A DNA stretch of 64,000 nucleotides, taken from contig NZ_CP041638.1 in the NCBI RefSeq assembly GCF_007197775.1, positions 3,731,230 to 3,795,229 of the forward strand, in the 5' to 3' direction. Below the pieces are notes generated by a model. The model was not told the DNA's origin and made no database searches. It saw only the letters and a program-made list of their open reading frames with translations. This document shows, piece after piece, positions 59,854 through 64,000 of the stretch (within the stretch, counting starts at the first letter, position 1; every line of letters begins with the position of its first letter). This DNA is from Thalassotalea sp. PS06 (GTDB lineage: Bacteria > Pseudomonadota > Gammaproteobacteria > Enterobacterales > Alteromonadaceae). Both the position numbers and the translations under genes were made by a program.

Positions 59854-59996
59854 GACATGATAAGGAATACTTATGAATACGCTTATTATCCTAGAAATTT
59901 TGTTTCACTAAAATTAAATAAATAAGAATTCATTGATTGATATAAAATACAATTGAGAAGTTTACGCTAGATTTTTTGGATACCTTGGATTATTCA

Positions 59997-60866
59997 ATGA
60001 AAGAACATAAAAAGCTTGAGCGACTGATGCTATTTGCTGAAGTTGCTAGCCAGTTAAGTTTTACCCGTGCCGCCGACAAGCTTGGAATGTCCCGGGGGTA
60101 TTTATCTACACAAATGCGAGCCCTTGAGCAGCAGCTCGGCAATAAGCTGTTAATTCGCTCCACCCGCAGTGTGCGCTTGACAGCGGCGGGTGAGAAAGTG
60201 CTGAAGTCGGCAAAGCATATTCAACAAACTATGTTAGAAATGGAACGACTCACCGAGCAGGATAGTCAGGACATTAGCGGTGTCATTAAAATCACCGCGC
60301 CGTTGCAGTTTAATCAAAGCGTGTTGGTAAACCTTTGCTCCGCTTTTAATCAAAAGTACCCACAAGTTTCATTCGCCATTGATTCCAGTTATGACCGCAG
60401 AGATTTAATCTCTTCAGATTTTGATTTGGCGTTTCGCGCCACCAAAAATCCGCCGGAAAATATGATTGCCCGGAAGCTGTTTTCTTACCAGCACTGCCTA
60501 GTGGCATCGTCGGATTATTTGCAACGTAAAGGGACGCCGAAAACGATAGAGGATTTGCAACGTCATCAGTGTTTAACAGGGTTGGAGCAGGGCGACTGGA
60601 ATTTAGCTGGAACTAATATTGAGATAAATGGCTGGCTAAAGGTAAATGATAATTTGCTATTGAAGCATCAGGCTATGGCCGGGCAAGGTGTGGTGAAAGT
60701 ACCGGATTATTTTGTTAGTGACGAAGTCGAAAAGGGGTCTTTGGTTACTTTAATGGAGCAATTTAAACAGAGCCCAAATGATATGTATTTGCTATACCCA
60801 CAGTTGGTTTATCAATCCAAAAGAGTTGCAACCTTTATTGACTTTATCGCGGCAGAGTTTTCGTAA
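59997..60866 (+). CDS. LysR-family transcriptional regulator
   Basis: A 289-residue regulator. N-terminal winged HTH (ERLMLFAEVASQLSFTRAAD, KLGMSRGYLSTQMRALEQQL) and a C-terminal LysR substrate domain (FDLAFRATKNPPENM). I prefer ATG 59997 (MKEHKKLERL), though a TTG at 59976 is in frame. Divergent from the AKR-SDR pair, so it probably controls them. The 142-base gap to the AKR gene (59854-59996) would contain its operator. Confidence 0.88.
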   Translation: MKEHKKLERLMLFAEVASQLSFTRAADKLGMSRGYLSTQMRALEQQLGNKLLIRSTRSVRLTAAGEKVLKSAKHIQQTMLEMERLTEQDSQDISGVIKITAPLQFNQSVLVNLCSAFNQKYPQVSFAIDSSYDRRDLISSDFDLAFRATKNPPENMIARKLFSYQHCLVASSDYLQRKGTPKTIEDLQRHQCLTGLEQGDWNLAGTNIEINGWLKVNDNLLLKHQAMAGQGVVKVPDYFVSDEVEKGSLVTLMEQFKQSPNDMYLLYPQLVYQSKRVATFIDFIAAEFS

Positions 60867-60872
60867 AAATAA

Positions 60873-60896
60873 AAAGGCCTGCAACTGCAGGCCTTT
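60873..60896. terminator. Bidirectional terminator between LysR and yidC
   Basis: AAAGGCCTGCA - ac - TGCAGGCCTTT, a strong 11-bp stem between convergent genes with A/T-rich flanks. Confidence 0.88.
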
Positions 60897-60916
60897 GTTT
60901 GGAATTTAGTAACGTA

Positions 60917-62611
60917 TTACTTCTTCGAAGCTTTCGCTTTTCCTTGCTCTTCGGATTTTTCAATTTCACGGAAAATCCACAGCATCTGAACTATGGTGAT
61001 CAAGTTAGACGCTAACCAGTATAGTACCAGACCTGATGGGAACCACAGGAAGAAGAAGGTGAAGAATACTGGCATCCATTGCATCATTTTTTGCTGCATT
61101 GGATCGGTTGCCATATTTGGCTGTAGCTTCTGCATTAACCACATAGATGCACCCATCAATAATGGCAATACAAAGTATGGGTCCATCGAAGACAGGTCGG
61201 TGATCCAGAGAACAAATGGTGCGTGACGTAGTTCCACACTTTCCATAAATACCCAGTACAATGCCAGGAATATCGGCATTTGAATCAACAACGGTAGACA
61301 ACCGCCAGCAGGGTTTACTTTCTCTTTCTTATATAGCTCCATCATCGCCTGAGACATTTTCTGACGGTCATCGCCATAGCGCTCTTTCAGAGCCTGCATC
61401 TTCGGCTGGACCTTACGCATTTTTGCCATTGAGGTGTATTGCGCTTTCGTCAGTGGATATAAAAACATCTTCACGATGATGGTCGTGATGATAATGGCGA
61501 TACCCCAGTTACCAACACCAAAACCTAAATCGATTTCAATTAAACCAAGAAAGTTAATCCAACCAGATTGAATGAAAATCAATAGGGCAAACAGCGCCTC
61601 ACTGATAAACCACAACGGACCGTAATCAACGGTTAAGTTCAGGTCTTCAGCAATGTCTTCCAACGCTTTTTGATCTTTAGGGCCTACATAGAATACGGCT
61701 GATACCGTTTCTGTGCTGCCTGGAGCAATGGTTACGCTTGGTTGCTTAAAGCCAATAATCGCCTGGCCTTTACTGGCATTGTAACTGCTGTAAATTTCGT
61801 TTGTTGTTGTCTTATTTGGAACCCAGGCACTGACAAAATAGTGCTGAAGCATGGCAACCCAACCAGCTTTGGTCTTAGTATTTAGGTTGCTTTCTTCGAT
61901 ATCATCAAACGGTAGCTTTTCGTAGCGTGTTTCACTGGTGTTGTATGCCGTACCACGGTAGGTTGGCATAAACATAGAACCATCATCTTCGATGTAACTG
62001 TCCTGTTTTAGCTGACCGAATAAGGTCACACTGGCATCGATGGCATTGTTGTTCTTAACAATGTATTCAACGTCGACATCATATTTACCTTGCTTTAAGG
62101 TGAAGCGCTTGATGTAGTCGATGCCATTATTGCTATGGGTTAAGTCAACAACCAGAGATTCCCCTGACATTTTGTATTCGGTTTTTTCAGCAACATAAGT
62201 CGCACGCTTATTGCCTTTCGAATCTCCCTGAGCGCCAACTAATCCAGATTGCGCAACGTAAGTAAAACCGCTATTGGTCAGGATTGGCATGGCTTCGCCA
62301 CTACCTTGTTCCGTCTCATATTGCAAAAGCTTAGCGCCTTCAATATCACCGCCGCGGGTATTGATTTTTAGCTCTAAAACATCAGAAGCGATGGTGATAA
62401 TACCACCTTTGCCCGAAACGTTTTGAGCGGTAGGTGCTTGCTCATTGGCCTGTGGAATAAAATCATCGTCGCCAGACTGTTGCTCTGGGGACTGGCTCGC
62501 AGTTTGAGTTTCTACTGGAGGTTGCGGCGCATTATCAACTTGCCACTGTTGAAACAGTAAGAAACTAACTACCAGTAATGCTATAAATAGCAAACCGCGT
62601 TGTGATTCCAT
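60917..62611 (-). CDS. yidC: Membrane protein insertase YidC
   Basis: A 564-residue insertase for Sec-dependent and independent membrane proteins. N-terminal helix MESQRGLLFIALLVVSFLLF, large periplasmic domain (about 60-340), then conserved C-terminal helices with the CLPLLIQMPIFLALYWV and LASNLITIVQMLWIFR text. Normal length. The gene starts 6 bases after yidD. Confidence 0.98.
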   Translation of the reverse strand: MESQRGLLFIALLVVSFLLFQQWQVDNAPQPPVETQTASQSPEQQSGDDDFIPQANEQAPTAQNVSGKGGIITIASDVLELKINTRGGDIEGAKLLQYETEQGSGEAMPILTNSGFTYVAQSGLVGAQGDSKGNKRATYVAEKTEYKMSGESLVVDLTHSNNGIDYIKRFTLKQGKYDVDVEYIVKNNNAIDASVTLFGQLKQDSYIEDDGSMFMPTYRGTAYNTSETRYEKLPFDDIEESNLNTKTKAGWVAMLQHYFVSAWVPNKTTTNEIYSSYNASKGQAIIGFKQPSVTIAPGSTETVSAVFYVGPKDQKALEDIAEDLNLTVDYGPLWFISEALFALLIFIQSGWINFLGLIEIDLGFGVGNWGIAIIITTIIVKMFLYPLTKAQYTSMAKMRKVQPKMQALKERYGDDRQKMSQAMMELYKKEKVNPAGGCLPLLIQMPIFLALYWVFMESVELRHAPFVLWITDLSSMDPYFVLPLLMGASMWLMQKLQPNMATDPMQQKMMQWMPVFFTFFFLWFPSGLVLYWLASNLITIVQMLWIFREIEKSEEQGKAKASKK

Positions 62612-62617
62612 AATTTG

Positions 62618-62866
62618 TTAATTCTCTTGTTTAGATTTAGGAACGGGGTCATCTCCACCCTCGTTTAAAGGATGGCATTTTAATATACGTTTAATTGCTA
62701 ACCAACTACCTTTTACAGCTCCAAAGCGTTTAATTGCCGTGATTGCATAACTGGAACAGGTTGGATTGAATCGACAATTGTTTCCCAGAAGTGGACTGAG
62801 CCAGCGCTGGTAGGCTTTTATCGGGGCAATAACTAACGTTTGTGCCGCTGTCTGATTTTTCGCCAT
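62618..62866 (-). CDS. yidD: Membrane protein insertion efficiency factor YidD
   Basis: An 82-residue small protein, family text [20 protein letters not shown] and [17 protein letters not shown] with conserved Cys. Overlaps the end of rnpA by 34 bases, a familiar arrangement, and precedes yidC. Confidence 0.95.
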   Translation of the reverse strand: MAKNQTAAQTLVIAPIKAYQRWLSPLLGNNCRFNPTCSSYAITAIKRFGAVKGSWLAIKRILKCHPLNEGGDDPVPKSKQEN

Positions 62867-63189
62867 ATTTTTTCCAATTGTTGATTAATCTCTTCATTCT
62901 CGAGCTGATCAATCCCTGACTTTACCATAACAACTAAATCAACGGCAGGAAGTTTATGCTGATTTAAGCGAAAACTTTCTCGAACCAGACGTTTTATTCG
63001 ATTTCTTTGTACGGCAAGTTTGACCCGTTTTTTGGCAATAGCCATGCCTAAACGGTTGTCATCGTTTTTATTGGTAGTTATTAATATGGTGAAATGGCTT
63101 GAGCCGTATCGAGAAGGGTGGTCAAAAACTTGTTGGAATTGACCGGGAGTCAGCAGACGCGACTCCCGATTAAAACTGTAGGTACCCAT
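62833..63189 (-). CDS. rnpA: Ribonuclease P protein component
   Basis: A 118-residue basic protein that assists RNase P RNA in cutting tRNA precursors. RNR motif [19 protein letters not shown] is present. Start ATG 63189 ([13 protein letters not shown]), with AAGGA somewhat far upstream. Between rpmH and yidD in the universal order. Confidence 0.97.
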   Translation of the reverse strand: MGTYSFNRESRLLTPGQFQQVFDHPSRYGSSHFTILITTNKNDDNRLGMAIAKKRVKLAVQRNRIKRLVRESFRLNQHKLPAVDLVVMVKSGIDQLENEEINQQLEKIWRKIRQRHKR

Positions 63190-63216
63190 GTGGGTAATAA
63201 TCCTTATTAAGAAGGA

Positions 63217-63351
63217 TTAAGCGCTAAGCTTAGCACGACCTTTAGCACGACGACGTGCAATTACAGCACGACCGTTTTTAGTTGCCATGCGAGCACGGAA
63301 ACCGTGGTTACGCTTACGCTTTAATACGCTAGGTTGAAATGTTCTTTTCAT
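63217..63351 (-). CDS. rpmH: Ribosomal protein bL34
   Basis: A 44-residue protein, [20 protein letters not shown] then [19 protein letters not shown] to the end AKLSA. Found by reading the minus strand because it is short. Complete. It lies just upstream of rnpA, 27 bases between them, in the classic rpmH-rnpA operon, divergent from the expected dnaA. Confidence 0.98.
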   Translation of the reverse strand: MKRTFQPSVLKRKRNHGFRARMATKNGRAVIARRRAKGRAKLSA

Positions 63352-64000
63352 GACGCTATCCCGTTAAGTTTGTTTGCTATGCGAAAACAAACGTTTTCGA
63401 GCACTGTGTTAAAAAATGAGGCCGAATTCTAAATAGATTAGGCGATAAAGTCAACGATATTTATAAAAAGAGTTTATAAAGGATCCTTAGGTGGATCCTT
63501 TATATAGGCAGGTAATCCCAAGGTCCGTGAATTAGTATAGTCGAGGGATCCTTAACTTTTAAATAAGTCGTTTCAATCGTTAATTTCAGGTAAAAATCCT
63601 GGATAAATCATTCGTTGAGATTGGTTTGATGATCAAACCAACGGTATTGGAGGATCTTTGCCGCTTTATATAAGTAAAAAGTATTTATATCCACAGTTTT
63701 ATAACAAAAAATCTGGAATTCTGTCCGTTATTGCAATTTAACGGGAAAATTTAACATATTTTTGCAGAATTTCAGGTGGAATATTGTCTTGTTAAAATCA
63801 CCAAAACCCTTTAAAAATGCTTGCTTAATAAAAAAGATCGTTTTTTTTAAAGATAAAGCCTTCGGGTGTATTGCACTTGTGGATAACCAAGGTGATAATG
63901 GCTCGATAACAAAAAAAATTCACAGGACAATCTTGCTACCTTCTCTGTTCTTTACCCATTAATACATCGGATAGTAGCCCCTAATTTCCAGGAGTACTGA
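63352..64000. promoter_or_regulatory. rpmH/dnaA divergent control region (dnaA start beyond the window)
   Basis: About 650 bases with no gene I trust. It contains a DnaA box TGTGGATAA at 63878-63886, near-boxes ATATCCACA at 63687-63695 and AAATTCACA near 63914, and an inverted repeat TATAAAGGATCC-ttaggt-GGATCCTTTATA at 63475-63504. Several more GATC sites follow. dnaA is expected just to the right, by gene order. Confidence 0.65.

Noticed and set aside
59866..59885. GAATACTTATGAATACGCTTAT before the aldo-keto reductase gene, similar to half of the MalR-like operator
   Set aside because: Only one half-site matches and there is no palindrome. It lies at an unrelated operon.

Overview
The window looks like the replication-origin side of a marine gammaproteobacterial chromosome, most likely Alteromonadales and perhaps Colwelliaceae (Thalassotalea/Colwellia-like). 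The basis is the gene order rpmH-rnpA-yidD-yidC ... mnmE-mioC-[oriC]-mnmG-rsmG-parA-parB-atpIBEFHAGDC-glmU, a GATC-rich E. coli-type oriC, and accessory genes typical of marine heterotrophs (TonB receptor plus pullulanase, PEP-CTERM proteins, a DUF4212/SSS symporter). The genus is an inference, not a measurement.

Layout. 1-4.4 kb: glycogen genes glgP and glgB (glgB runs off the left edge), with two palindromic LacI/MalR-like operators upstream of glgP. 4.5-10.6 kb: a small secreted protein, an M24 peptidase, an amidase-signature enzyme and two lipoproteins probably acting on peptidoglycan, interspersed with REP-like hairpins and gene fragments. 10.6-18.7 kb: a respiratory D-lactate dehydrogenase and a CusBA copper/silver efflux operon with a His/Cys-rich leader gene. 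18.8-25.7 kb, plus strand: a bacterial PH-domain pair (ydbS/ydbT), yqiJ and the flotillin yqiK, then a two-subunit sodium:solute symporter. 25.8-32.8 kb, minus strand: two paralogous PEP-CTERM proteins, a small outer-membrane barrel, a prolyl oligopeptidase, ChrA and an outer-membrane channel-like protein. 33.3-40.5 kb, plus strand: a TonB-dependent receptor and a 1430-residue pullulanase lipoprotein, preceded by the same palindromic operator found at glgP. 40.6-43.6 kb: two Bor-like lipoproteins, a small membrane protein and glmU, bracketed by two inverted copies of a 200-250 bp repeat. 43.6-50.6 kb: the F1Fo ATP synthase operon. 50.8-58 kb: parB, parA, rsmG, mnmG, oriC, mioC, a repeat-rich gap, mnmE. 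58.1-60.9 kb: a short-chain dehydrogenase and an aldo-keto reductase divergent from a LysR regulator. 60.9-64 kb: yidC, yidD, rnpA, rpmH and the long leader expected in front of dnaA, which lies beyond the right edge.

How the parts fit. The TonB receptor would import malto-oligosaccharides released by the surface pullulanase, and GlgP/GlgB handle internal alpha-glucan. The shared operator suggests one regulator for both. The origin region is conventional. The accessory stretches carry four kinds of intergenic repeat, and these, with the shared operator, are the least ordinary features. I found no CRISPR array, toxin-antitoxin module, prophage, tRNA or rRNA. No wholly new multi-gene system is evident.
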